Source of the DNA: VBDM01 sp035280025 | GTDB taxonomy: Bacteria > Pseudomonadota > Gammaproteobacteria > Burkholderiales > SG8-39 | DNA: 7,641 nucleotides | Reading direction: 5' to 3' | Assembly (NCBI GenBank): GCA_035280025.1 | Contig: DATEGT010000121.1 | Span: 1 to 7,641 of the forward strand | Shown here: in pieces, positions 1 to 4,513 of the stretch | Numbering within the stretch: the stretch's first letter is position 1 | Layout: each line of letters opens with the position of its first letter | Notes under the pieces: model-generated | The model's input: the letters and a program-made list of their open reading frames with translations, nothing else | Told to the model about the DNA's origin: nothing | Databases searched by the model: none | Position numbers and translations under genes: made by a program

Positions 1-372
1 CATCCCGCCGACGCTGACCTTGTCCATCGCCATCATCGCGAAGATCACCGCGCTCGGCGCCGCGCTGAAGCCGATCACCGCCATCCACGCGCCGCCGCAG
101 GCCGAATCGATCATCAGGTTGCGCCGCTCGGTGCGGTAGGCATTGCCGCTGCGGGAAGCGAGGAGGTACGCGAGATGCGGCCACGCGAGCGCGTTCAGCG
201 CGAGGACCACCCAGGTGAAAGCGTGAGCGCCCTGCGTCCACAGCGCGCCGCCGACGCAGACCGCGCCGAGCACCGGGCCGAGCAGACGCAGCCGGTACAT
301 CCGCCGCGCGAAGCGCAGGCCGTCGTCGAGGCGACGTCCCGAAAATTCGCCTTGCTCGATCGCCTGATCCAC
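1..372 (-). CDS. MASE2-domain membrane sensor, probable diguanylate cyclase (partial, N-terminal 124 codons)
   Basis: Translating the minus strand from a GTG at 372 gives 124 residues that run off the left edge without a stop. They match the MASE2 membrane-sensor domain of AdrA/DgcC-like diguanylate cyclases from memory: GLRFARRMYRLRLLG (residues 18-32), a hydrophobic segment at about 33-45, LAWPHLAYLLASRS (62-75), YRTERRNLMIDS (79-90) and a hydrophobic stretch WMAVIGFSAAPSAVIFAMMA (96-115) ending in SVGG. In E. coli DgcC the same order is RFARR, VWPHLAW, REIYNLKTDA, GMWVGVMG. In that family MASE2 is followed by a cytoplasmic GGDEF domain that makes cyclic di-GMP; that part lies outside the window, so the enzymatic call is inference. 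The start is uncertain: GTG has no Shine-Dalgarno, a TTG at 408 is in frame upstream, and the best promoter would make the message leaderless. The MASE2 assignment itself is firm. Confidence 0.8.
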   Translation of the reverse strand, partial: MDQAIEQGEFSGRRLDDGLRFARRMYRLRLLGPVLGAVCVGGALWTQGAHAFTWVVLALNALAWPHLAYLLASRSGNAYRTERRNLMIDSACGGAWMAVIGFSAAPSAVIFAMMAMDKVSVGGM

Positions 373-379
373 GCGCGCT

Positions 380-408
380 ACTCTACGCCCGAGGATGCGA
401 GTCGACAA
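380..408 (-). promoter_or_regulatory. Candidate sigma70-type promoter for the MASE2 gene
   Basis: On the minus strand TTGTCG (408-403) and TAGAGT (385-380) are separated by exactly 17 bases, each hexamer matching 4 of 6 consensus positions. Transcription would start near 373, directly at the proposed GTG start codon (372-370), implying a leaderless or nearly leaderless mRNA. Such matches arise by chance, so this is weak evidence; the real promoter may lie further upstream in 409-483, where I see nothing better. Confidence 0.3.
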
Positions 409-483
409 TGCTCCGGGAGGCGGCGCCCGCCCGCCGCGAGCCCGGAGCCGTTTCGCGCAAGGCGGATGCAAGGCATGGAAAGC

Positions 484-511
484 AAAACGCCCCGGGGTCC
501 CCGGGGCGTTT
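484..511 (-). terminator. Strong intrinsic terminator of the small RNA unit
   Basis: Bases 485-497 and 499-511 are perfect inverted repeats (AAACGCCCCGGGG and its complement) around a single T, so in practice a stem of about 11-12 bp with a 3-5 base loop. Read on the minus strand the stem is followed by TTTTGCTTT, which fits a rho-independent terminator. It lies 19 bases beyond the stop of the small ORF at 530. It can end both the small RNA and any read-through from the VOC gene, and would insulate the MASE2 gene. The stem is symmetric and ends in TTT on the plus strand too, so some bidirectional activity is possible. Confidence 0.85.
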
Positions 512-529
512 CGCGTAAGGCGCGCCGGC

Positions 530-613
530 CTAGCGGCTGGCGGAAATCCCTGCTGCGCGGATTGATCCGCTGTTCGAGCCTTTCGAACCGGTGCAGCCTT
601 GATGGTCTCTCAC
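530..613 (-). CDS. 27-codon small ORF behind the extended Shine-Dalgarno (uncertain coding)
   Basis: A GTG at 613 one base after the 15-nt Shine-Dalgarno match opens a frame of 27 codons to a TAG at 530-532. The peptide begins MRDHQGCTGSKG and ends ISASR; it is Gly/Ser-rich and cationic, with no signal peptide or membrane segment. G or C occupies 17 of 27 third positions, about 63%, clearly lower than the neighbouring genes by eye. The ORF is also covered by two hairpins, so RNA structure may shape the sequence more than the peptide does. The core AGGAGG ends 7 bases before the GTG, a workable spacing for initiation. I do not recognise the peptide. It may be translated, or the start codon may only help hold ribosomes on the RNA. 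Confidence 0.35.
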   Translation of the reverse strand: MRDHQGCTGSKGSNSGSIRAAGISASR

Positions 614-614
614 G

Positions 615-629
615 GGATCACCTCCTTTC
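615..629 (-). promoter_or_regulatory. Full-length anti-16S element (super Shine-Dalgarno)
   Basis: The minus strand reads GAAAGGAGGTGATCC, the exact complement of the 16S rRNA 3' end GGATCACCTCCTTTC as known for proteobacteria. The core AGGAGG is at 626-621. The arm CCTCC (minus strand 641-637) could pair with GGAGG (625-621) if the transcript begins early enough, and ATCCC (618-614) could pair with GGGAT (550-546) within the small ORF, so access to the element may depend on folding. Confidence 0.75.
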
Positions 630-645
630 GAAATTGGGAGGCTGA

Positions 646-674
646 AGTCTAGCACGCGGACAATCTCACCCCAA
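646..674 (-). promoter_or_regulatory. Extended -10 promoter of the small RNA
   Basis: On the minus strand TTGGGG (674-669) and TAGACT (651-646) are 17 bases apart. The -10 hexamer matches 4 of 6 positions and is preceded by TGC, giving an extended -10 (TGCTAGACT). Transcription would start near 639, about 10 bases before the 16S-complementary element. The -35 sits within the last codons of the VOC gene and the spacer covers its stop codon, so the small RNA appears to have its own promoter rather than being only a read-through tail. Confidence 0.5.
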
Positions 675-1901
675 CGGCCCCAGGAACGGCTCTCCCAAAA
701 ACGTATCGCTCCTCCCCTCCACCGCCTCCGGCCAGCGCGCGTTGTCGATCTTCGGCCGCTGCGATGCCGGGCGCGGCTTGCCGTCCCAGCCGACCTGTTC
801 CATGTAGTAATAGAGCTGGAACGCGTAGCCGTCGGGGTCGAGGGCGAAGGCGCAGTAGTCGATGCCGGGAAACAGCTCGGGCGGCAGGTACCTGACGGTC
901 ACGCCGTTCGCCTTGAGGAAGGCGATGGCGTCCTTGAGCTGCCGGTAGCTCCCGAGCTGCAGCCCGAAGGACATGAGGGTGCTGTCGGCTTTCAGCCCCA
1001 GCTCGTCGCGCAGCGCGACCGGGTACAGAGCGATGGAGTGATGCTCGGTGTTGGCGCGCAGGAACACGCAGCGGTGCGATTTGTATTCGACTTCCTCGGT
1101 GACCGCGAAGCCGAGGTCGTCGCGGTAGAACCCGACCATGCTTTCCATGTCCTGCACGAACAGGCGCACCGGGCCGATGCGCGCGATCTTGAACGGCCGC
1201 GCGAGGAGCACGCCGCCGACGTCGTATTTCTCTTCGGCCGCGTCCGTCGCGCGCGTGCCGCGCTCGACCGGGATGCCGTCCGCGGTCGCCTTCGACACCT
1301 CGGCGTATTCCGACTGGTGCGGCAGCTGCGGCGGCTTGGAGTAGCGCACGCCGTACATGTCGCGCGGCTTCGAGTAGCCGTCCCAGCCGATCTGCTCGAT
1401 GCCGTAGTACAGCTCGTTGGTGTGGCCGTCGGGATCCGGCGGGTAGAAGTGCCAGTTCGATCCCGGAAGATCCCGTCCCGCGCGGCGGATCGGGCGGCCG
1501 CGCCTGGTGAACCAGTCGAAGGCGTCCGAGACTTCCTGCAGCGAGCCGACCTGCCAGGTGATCTGGTTGACCGTGCCGCTCTGGGTGCGCGCGTGCGGAT
1601 TGATGGCCTCGAGCAAACGGCGCGGAAAGAAGACGAAGGAGTGATGGTCGGTGCCGTGGCGCGAGAAATAGCCGACCGTCGGCCCGACCTTGTCGCGCCG
1701 GTCTTCGGGCACGCGCTCCCTGAACTCGATCGGATCGGAAACGCGGAAGCCGAGCAGCCGGCAGTAGAAATCCCTGCTCTTCTCGGGATCGAGGACGTTG
1801 ACGCCGAAATGCCCGAGGCGCCGTATGCGGAACGGCCGCGGCAGCTTCACGCCGCCGACGGTGAATTCGATCCGGTCGCCGACGCGCTCGGGCTTGTTCA
1901 T
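666..1901 (-). CDS. Double-VOC protein, type I extradiol dioxygenase / glyoxalase-like
   Basis: The 411-residue protein contains two vicinal-oxygen-chelate domains that are internal duplicates. Domain 1 (about 15-175) begins VGGVKLPRPFRIRRLG and ends NELYYGIEQIGWDG. Domain 2 (about 228-374) begins VGGVLLARPFKIARIG and ends FQLYYYMEQVGWDG. This is the architecture of type I extradiol (catechol-type) dioxygenases, which cleave catechols with a His-His-Glu-bound iron. At the expected ligand positions domain 1 has H31, Q113 and E163, while domain 2 has P244, S311 and Q362. The C-terminal domain, normally catalytic in this class, therefore appears to have lost metal binding, and domain 1 has a Gln in place of one His. 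It may be a glyoxalase-like isomerase or lyase, or a binding protein. The ATG at 1901 lies 13 bases after the PEBP gene stop with only a weak GGGCGG upstream, suggesting co-translation in one operon. The fold call is firm; the reaction and substrate are unknown. Confidence 0.8.
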   Translation of the reverse strand: MNKPERVGDRIEFTVGGVKLPRPFRIRRLGHFGVNVLDPEKSRDFYCRLLGFRVSDPIEFRERVPEDRRDKVGPTVGYFSRHGTDHHSFVFFPRRLLEAINPHARTQSGTVNQITWQVGSLQEVSDAFDWFTRRGRPIRRAGRDLPGSNWHFYPPDPDGHTNELYYGIEQIGWDGYSKPRDMYGVRYSKPPQLPHQSEYAEVSKATADGIPVERGTRATDAAEEKYDVGGVLLARPFKIARIGPVRLFVQDMESMVGFYRDDLGFAVTEEVEYKSHRCVFLRANTEHHSIALYPVALRDELGLKADSTLMSFGLQLGSYRQLKDAIAFLKANGVTVRYLPPELFPGIDYCAFALDPDGYAFQLYYYMEQVGWDGKPRPASQRPKIDNARWPEAVEGRSDTFLGEPFLGPLG

Positions 1902-1914
1902 GTCGGCCGCCCGG

Positions 1915-2502
1915 TCAGCGCTTCCTTCCGAACAGCCCGACGAGGCCCGCCGAGCCCTTGCTGTGGCCCTGGAGCTTGTGCAGCAGCTCGTCGCGCGTGA
2001 GGCCGGGCGGCAGCGCCTTCGGATCGAGGTCGGTTGCGATGAGCGTGAAGGTGTAGTGATGCATGCCGGTCGCCGGCGGCGTGCACGGCCCCTGGTAGTT
2101 CGAGAATCCGTTGGTGCCCTTGCCGCCGACGTACTTGTCGCTCACCTGGGTCACCTCGCCCTCGGCGAAACCGGTGACGCTCGCCGGAATCCCGTACGCG
2201 ACCCAGTGGATCACTCCCAGGCCTCCGCGGCCTTCCGGATCGACCATGATGAGCGCGTAGCTCTTCGTGCCCGCCGGCGGGTTCGACCAGGAGAGCGGCG
2301 GCGAGACGTTCTCCCCGACGCAGTTCGGATTCTTGGGATTGCTCCCGGCGTTCTTCTTCTCTAGCATCGTCCCGTCCCTGAACTGGGACGAGGTGAGCGC
2401 AAACACGTTGTCGCCGGTCGAGGGCGGGCCCATCATCGAGCAAGCGCCCAGGGACAGCGCGGCGATCGCGCCGCCGAGGGTAGAGCCGGGTTTCATGGAC
2501 AT
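1915..2502 (-). CDS. PEBP-family (YbhB/YbcL-like) predicted lipoprotein
   Basis: The 195-residue product belongs to the phosphatidylethanolamine-binding / Raf-kinase-inhibitor-like family. Hallmarks are SPPLSW (67-72), DPE (88-90), HWVAYGIP (99-106), YQGPCTPP (136-143) and GMHHYTFTL (146-154), in the usual bacterial order. The N-terminus is a short signal peptide ending in a lipobox, LGAC with C21 as the predicted lipidated Cys, so the protein should be membrane-anchored and face the periplasm. C61 and C140 could form a disulfide (inference). The ATG at 2502 is chosen over the in-frame ATG at 2496 because GAGGAG lies 6 bases upstream. The gene follows cbpM by 47 bases and precedes the VOC gene by 13. 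Bacterial members bind small ligands or phospholipid head groups and a few inhibit proteases; no specific role can be assigned here. Confidence 0.88.
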   Translation of the reverse strand: MSMKPGSTLGGAIAALSLGACSMMGPPSTGDNVFALTSSQFRDGTMLEKKNAGSNPKNPNCVGENVSPPLSWSNPPAGTKSYALIMVDPEGRGGLGVIHWVAYGIPASVTGFAEGEVTQVSDKYVGGKGTNGFSNYQGPCTPPATGMHHYTFTLIATDLDPKALPPGLTRDELLHKLQGHSKGSAGLVGLFGRKR

Positions 2503-2549
2503 CCTGATCTCCTCTGGTTGGAATGTGTGCCGCAGAAATGCGATCCGTT

Positions 2550-2870
2550 TCAGGGGCCGCCTCGCGGAATCCGCGCACGCAGGTCGCGCAGCTGCTCCTC
2601 GAGATCCCGCACCCGCTCGAGCAGCGCGACCGCGAGCGCGAGGCCCTGCGGATCGAGGTCGAAGTCCCGCCGCAGCCGGGACGCGCTGCGCGCGACCACC
2701 AGCCGCTCCGAGCTGAAGGTCCATTCGCTCGCGTCGGGGTCGGCCGGCGCGATCGCCCCGAAGTCGACCAGCACGCGCAGCTCCGATTCCGACAGGCCGG
2801 ACAGCTCGCACAGCTCCGAGAGCGAGAGCTCGTAGCGCTCGTGCAGCCAGCGCCCCTGCTCGATATTCAT
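2550..2870 (-). CDS. cbpM: Chaperone modulator CbpM
   Basis: The 106-residue protein has an N-terminal MerR-like helix-turn-helix (LSELCELSGLSESELRVLVDFGAI, about 17-40) followed by an Arg-rich segment (60-70) and a C-terminal heptad-like helix (about 77-100, LLERVRDLEEQLRDLRARI). E. coli CbpM, of similar size, binds the J domain of CbpA and blocks both its DnaK co-chaperone and DNA-binding activities. The ATG at 2870 overlaps the cbpA stop as ATGA, with AGGAGG at 2883-2878 ending 7 bases upstream, so translation is coupled. Pairing with a CbpA-type DnaJ protein makes this identity secure even though sequence conservation in the family is low. Confidence 0.88.
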   Translation of the reverse strand: MNIEQGRWLHERYELSLSELCELSGLSESELRVLVDFGAIAPADPDASEWTFSSERLVVARSASRLRRDFDLDPQGLALAVALLERVRDLEEQLRDLRARIPRGGP

Positions 2871-3799
2871 TTCACCGCCTCCTCGCCGAAATGGCCGCGC
2901 GGATCGAATGCCGAGACGCCGGCGAGCTCGCGGTAGAGCTCCCGCTCGCGCTCGCTCGCCGCGCCCGGTACGGCGATCTGGACAATCGCGAACAGGTCGC
3001 CGTCTCCGGAATGGGGCTTCGGGAGACCGCGCCCGGCGAGACGCAGCTGCTGGCCGGCGCGCGTGCCGGGCGGAACCTTGAGCTGGACCGACCCGCCCAG
3101 GGTCGGCACCTTGACCGACGTGCCGAGCACCGCTTCCCAGGGAGCGAGCGGCAGATCGAGGAACAAATCGTGGCCGCTCACGCGGTACAGCGGGTGCGGG
3201 CGCAGCGCGATGTTGAGATAGAGATCACCGTCGCGTCCCCCGTTCAGGCCCTTGCCGCCTTTCCCCGCGAGGCGCAGGCGCTGCCCCTCGGTCGCCCCCT
3301 TGGGGATGCGCGCCTTGAAGGAGCGCTGCACGCGATGCGGGAACCCGCGCTCGTCGTAGTCGGGCACGGCGAGGTCGAGCGTGACCTCGGTTCCCCGGTA
3401 CGCCTCCTCCAGGTTGATGTTCGCGGCGACCTCGTAGTCCTGTCCCGGCATGCGCGCGCTCCGGCCCTGCCCGCGCCCGCCGAAGGCGGAAAACAGGTCG
3501 CCCAGATCGAGGTCCTCGAACGAGAAGGTCCCGTCGGCGAACTGCTTCTCCCAGCCGGGGGGCGGGCGGAAATCCTGGCCGGGACGATGCCGGCCCAGCT
3601 GATCGTAGGCCGCGCGCTTCTGCGGGTCCTTCAGCGTTTCGTAGGCTTCGGCGACTTCCTTGAATTTCTCCTCGGCGTCGCGTTCCTTGGAGACGTCCGG
3701 ATGATACTTGCGCGCGAGCTTTCGGTAGGCGGCTTTGATCTGCTCGGGGCTCGCGCTGCGCTCGACACCCATCACGGCGTAGTAGTCCTTGTACTTCAT
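2867..3799 (-). CDS. cbpA: Curved DNA-binding protein CbpA, DnaJ-like co-chaperone
   Basis: The 310-residue protein is a zinc-finger-less (class B) J-domain protein. The J domain spans 1-70 (KDYYAVMGVERSAS..., HPD at 33-35, EAYETLKDPQKRAAYD), followed by a Gly/Phe-rich linker (about 71-117, with FSFEDLDLGDLFSAFGG). Two C-terminal beta domains follow (about 120-200 with GTEVTLDL, and 201-280 with HPLYRVSGHDLFLDLPL and VPPGTRAGQQLRLAGRGLP). No CxxCxGxG repeats are present, unlike DnaJ. Length agrees with E. coli CbpA (306 aa). It stimulates DnaK ATPase and also binds DNA in nucleoids under stress. The ATG at 3799 starts the J domain exactly; its Shine-Dalgarno is weak, with GGAG about 15 bases away. 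The frame stays open upstream to about 5449, but nothing there resembles protein. The gene heads an apparent cbpA-cbpM-PEBP-VOC run. Confidence 0.93.
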   Translation of the reverse strand: MKYKDYYAVMGVERSASPEQIKAAYRKLARKYHPDVSKERDAEEKFKEVAEAYETLKDPQKRAAYDQLGRHRPGQDFRPPPGWEKQFADGTFSFEDLDLGDLFSAFGGRGQGRSARMPGQDYEVAANINLEEAYRGTEVTLDLAVPDYDERGFPHRVQRSFKARIPKGATEGQRLRLAGKGGKGLNGGRDGDLYLNIALRPHPLYRVSGHDLFLDLPLAPWEAVLGTSVKVPTLGGSVQLKVPPGTRAGQQLRLAGRGLPKPHSGDGDLFAIVQIAVPGAASERERELYRELAGVSAFDPRGHFGEEAVK

Positions 3800-3837
3800 C
3801 TGGCCGCATTGTATCTCCGCTTCCGCGTCGGGGCGGA

Positions 3838-3853
3838 AAGGCCGATCGGCCTT
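3838..3853. repeat. 16-bp perfect palindrome in the cbpA/usp divergent region
   Basis: AAGGCCGATCGGCCTT is a perfect inverted repeat with no spacer, ending 4 bases before the FNR-type box. Its centre is about 60 bases upstream of the predicted usp start and about 46 bases upstream of the cbpA ATG. It could be an operator for a dimeric regulator or a cruciform-forming sequence; as a terminator it lacks a T-run. No regulator is recognised from the sequence. Confidence 0.45.
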
Positions 3854-3857
3854 CGGC

Positions 3858-3871
3858 TTGATCCAGGTCAA
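3858..3871 (+). promoter_or_regulatory. FNR/ANR (Crp-Fnr family) binding site
   Basis: TTGATCCAGGTCAA matches the FNR/ANR consensus TTGAT-N4-ATCAA at 9 of 10 defined positions. Its centre (3864.5) lies 40.5 to 41.5 bases upstream of the start predicted from the CATACT -10 hexamer. That is the class II position where FNR contacts RNA polymerase and replaces the -35 element, and indeed no usable -35 is present. This predicts induction of the usp gene at low oxygen. The box is also upstream of cbpA, which could be co-regulated. Confidence 0.7.
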
Positions 3872-3892
3872 CACCGCGCAGACGACGGGCCC

Positions 3893-3898
3893 CATACT
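3893..3898 (+). promoter_or_regulatory. -10 element of the usp promoter
   Basis: CATACT matches TATAAT at 4 of 6 positions. With a start near 3905-3906 the 5' leader is about 15 bases and includes the Shine-Dalgarno AAAGGAA (3908-3914), 5 bases before the ATG. The spacing from the FNR-type box is what makes this hexamer credible. Confidence 0.5.
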
Positions 3899-3919
3899 GC
3901 GAACCGGAAAGGAACCATC

Positions 3920-4363
3920 ATGTTCAGACACATCCTGATTCCCACCGACGGCTCTCCGGCCTCCGCCAGGGCGGTCAAGGCCGGCGTAGCCTTCGCGAAA
4001 GAGACCGGCGCCCGCGTGACGGGCTACTGCGCGGTAGAGCCCGTGTACGCGCAGATCTACGGCGAGGGCTACATGATCGCCGGAAGATCGATCGCCCGAC
4101 TCGAGAAGAGCGTCCGCAGGGTCGCTGAGCGCCATGTCGCGGGGATCGGCAAGGCGGCCAAGGCGGCGAGCGTCCCCTTCCAGGGGCACGTCTCCAAGGC
4201 CGATTCGCCCTACTCGGGCATCATCGCGGCAGCGAAGCAGAAGCGCTGCGACGTCATATTCATGGCCTCGCACGGCCGCCGCGGGCTCGCCGGGCTGGTC
4301 ATGGGCAGCGTCACGCACAAAGTGCTGACGCATTCGCAGATCCCGGTTCTCGTCTACCGCTAG
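3920..4363 (+). CDS. Universal stress protein, UspA family
   Basis: The 147-residue single-domain protein begins FRHILIPTDGSPAS with the conserved Asp (D10) after beta-strand 1. It ends with the nucleotide-binding signature MASHGRRGLAGLVMGSVT, then SQIPVLVYR. The usual ATP-binding pattern G-x2-G-x9-G-S/T is present as A116-x2-G119-x9-G129-S130, so only the first Gly is replaced by Ala; ATP binding is likely but unproven. A start at 3920 is supported by AAAGGAA 5 bases upstream and by homology beginning at residue 2. It is transcribed divergently from cbpA with 120 bases between. Usp proteins protect cells during stationary phase, oxygen limitation or other stress, and several in Pseudomonas and beta-proteobacteria are under ANR/FNR control, which fits the upstream site. 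The exact Usp subtype is not determined. Confidence 0.93.
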   Translation: MFRHILIPTDGSPASARAVKAGVAFAKETGARVTGYCAVEPVYAQIYGEGYMIAGRSIARLEKSVRRVAERHVAGIGKAAKAASVPFQGHVSKADSPYSGIIAAAKQKRCDVIFMASHGRRGLAGLVMGSVTHKVLTHSQIPVLVYR

Positions 4364-4396
4364 TGAGGCACGCCTAGCCGTCCCGCTCCGACGGAA

Positions 4397-4458
4397 GCAC
4401 GCCGGCGCGAGCGTGCCGGGAGTCCCGGGAAGCGGCGCCGGCAGGACTCTCTGCCGGC
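4397..4458. repeat. GC-rich hairpins downstream of usp (weak terminator candidate)
   Basis: Two inverted repeats follow the usp stop: GCACGC/GCGTGC (4397-4402 and 4411-4416, loop 8) and GCCGGCAG/CTGCCGGC (4437-4444 and 4451-4458, loop 6). Neither is followed by a T-run, so they are not classical intrinsic terminators, but they may stall polymerase or protect the usp 3' end. The rest of 4364-4513 is G/C-rich with no ORF of note. Confidence 0.35.
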
Positions 4459-4496
4459 CGGCCTGCCGCCCGGCCGGGGCGGCCTTGAAGTAACAT

Positions 4497-4512
4497 GCGG
4501 GTCGGTTCCCGC
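4497..4512 (+). promoter_or_regulatory. Hairpin abutting the dehydrogenase start codon
   Basis: GCGGG (4497-4501) and CCCGC (4508-4512) form a 5-bp GC stem with loop TCGGTT, ending one base before the ATG at 4514. It occupies the place where a Shine-Dalgarno would be, and none is seen. It could limit initiation of the operon's first gene; a chance GC repeat is equally possible. I see no convincing promoter; TAACAT at 4491-4496 is a poor -10 without a -35. Confidence 0.3.
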
Positions 4513-4513
4513 C

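Larger units (their letters stand above)
484..639 (-). ncRNA. Candidate small RNA with a 15-nt perfect match to the 16S rRNA anti-Shine-Dalgarno region (toxic-sRNA-like)
   Basis: A self-contained transcript of about 155 nt is predicted on the minus strand, from a start near 639 to the terminator at 484. It carries GAAAGGAGGTGATCC (629-615), which can pair along all 15 bases with the 16S 3' end GGATCACCTCCTTTC. Ordinary ribosome-binding sites match 4-7 bases. Downstream are two tandem hairpins: GTTCGA/TCGAAC with a 5-base loop (588-572) and GCGGA/TCCGC with a 4-base loop (570-557), then the terminator. A 27-codon ORF starts one base after the match. From memory, a beta-proteobacterial small RNA family reported as toxic when expressed in E. 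coli has such a strong Shine-Dalgarno element; membership here is inference. Alternatives are a leader-peptide mRNA or a real microprotein gene. The flanking bases do not resemble 16S, so it is not an rRNA fragment. Confidence 0.6.

Noticed and set aside
601..641. Plus-strand GGATCACCTCCTTTC as the end of a 16S rRNA gene or fragment
   Set aside because: The bases before it (GGTCTCTCACG) do not match the conserved 16S sequence that precedes the tail, and nothing in 373-600 resembles rRNA. The match makes sense only as a Shine-Dalgarno on the other strand.
175..645. 156-codon plus-strand frame over the left intergenic region
   Set aside because: Overlaps the MASE2 gene antisense, then crosses the terminator and small RNA; Arg/Pro-rich with no domain.
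1038..2000. 320-codon plus-strand frame
   Set aside because: Antisense to the VOC gene, with low-complexity Arg/Ala/Val composition and no motif.
3808..3813. Minus-strand TACAAT as the cbpA -10 element
   Set aside because: It would start transcription about 2 bases before the ATG and has no -35 at 16-18 bases.
3857..3897. Sigma32-type heat-shock promoter (CTTGAT ... CCCCATAC) for usp
   Set aside because: The hexamers are about 27 bases apart, twice the spacing of a sigma32 promoter. The FNR class II reading fits better.
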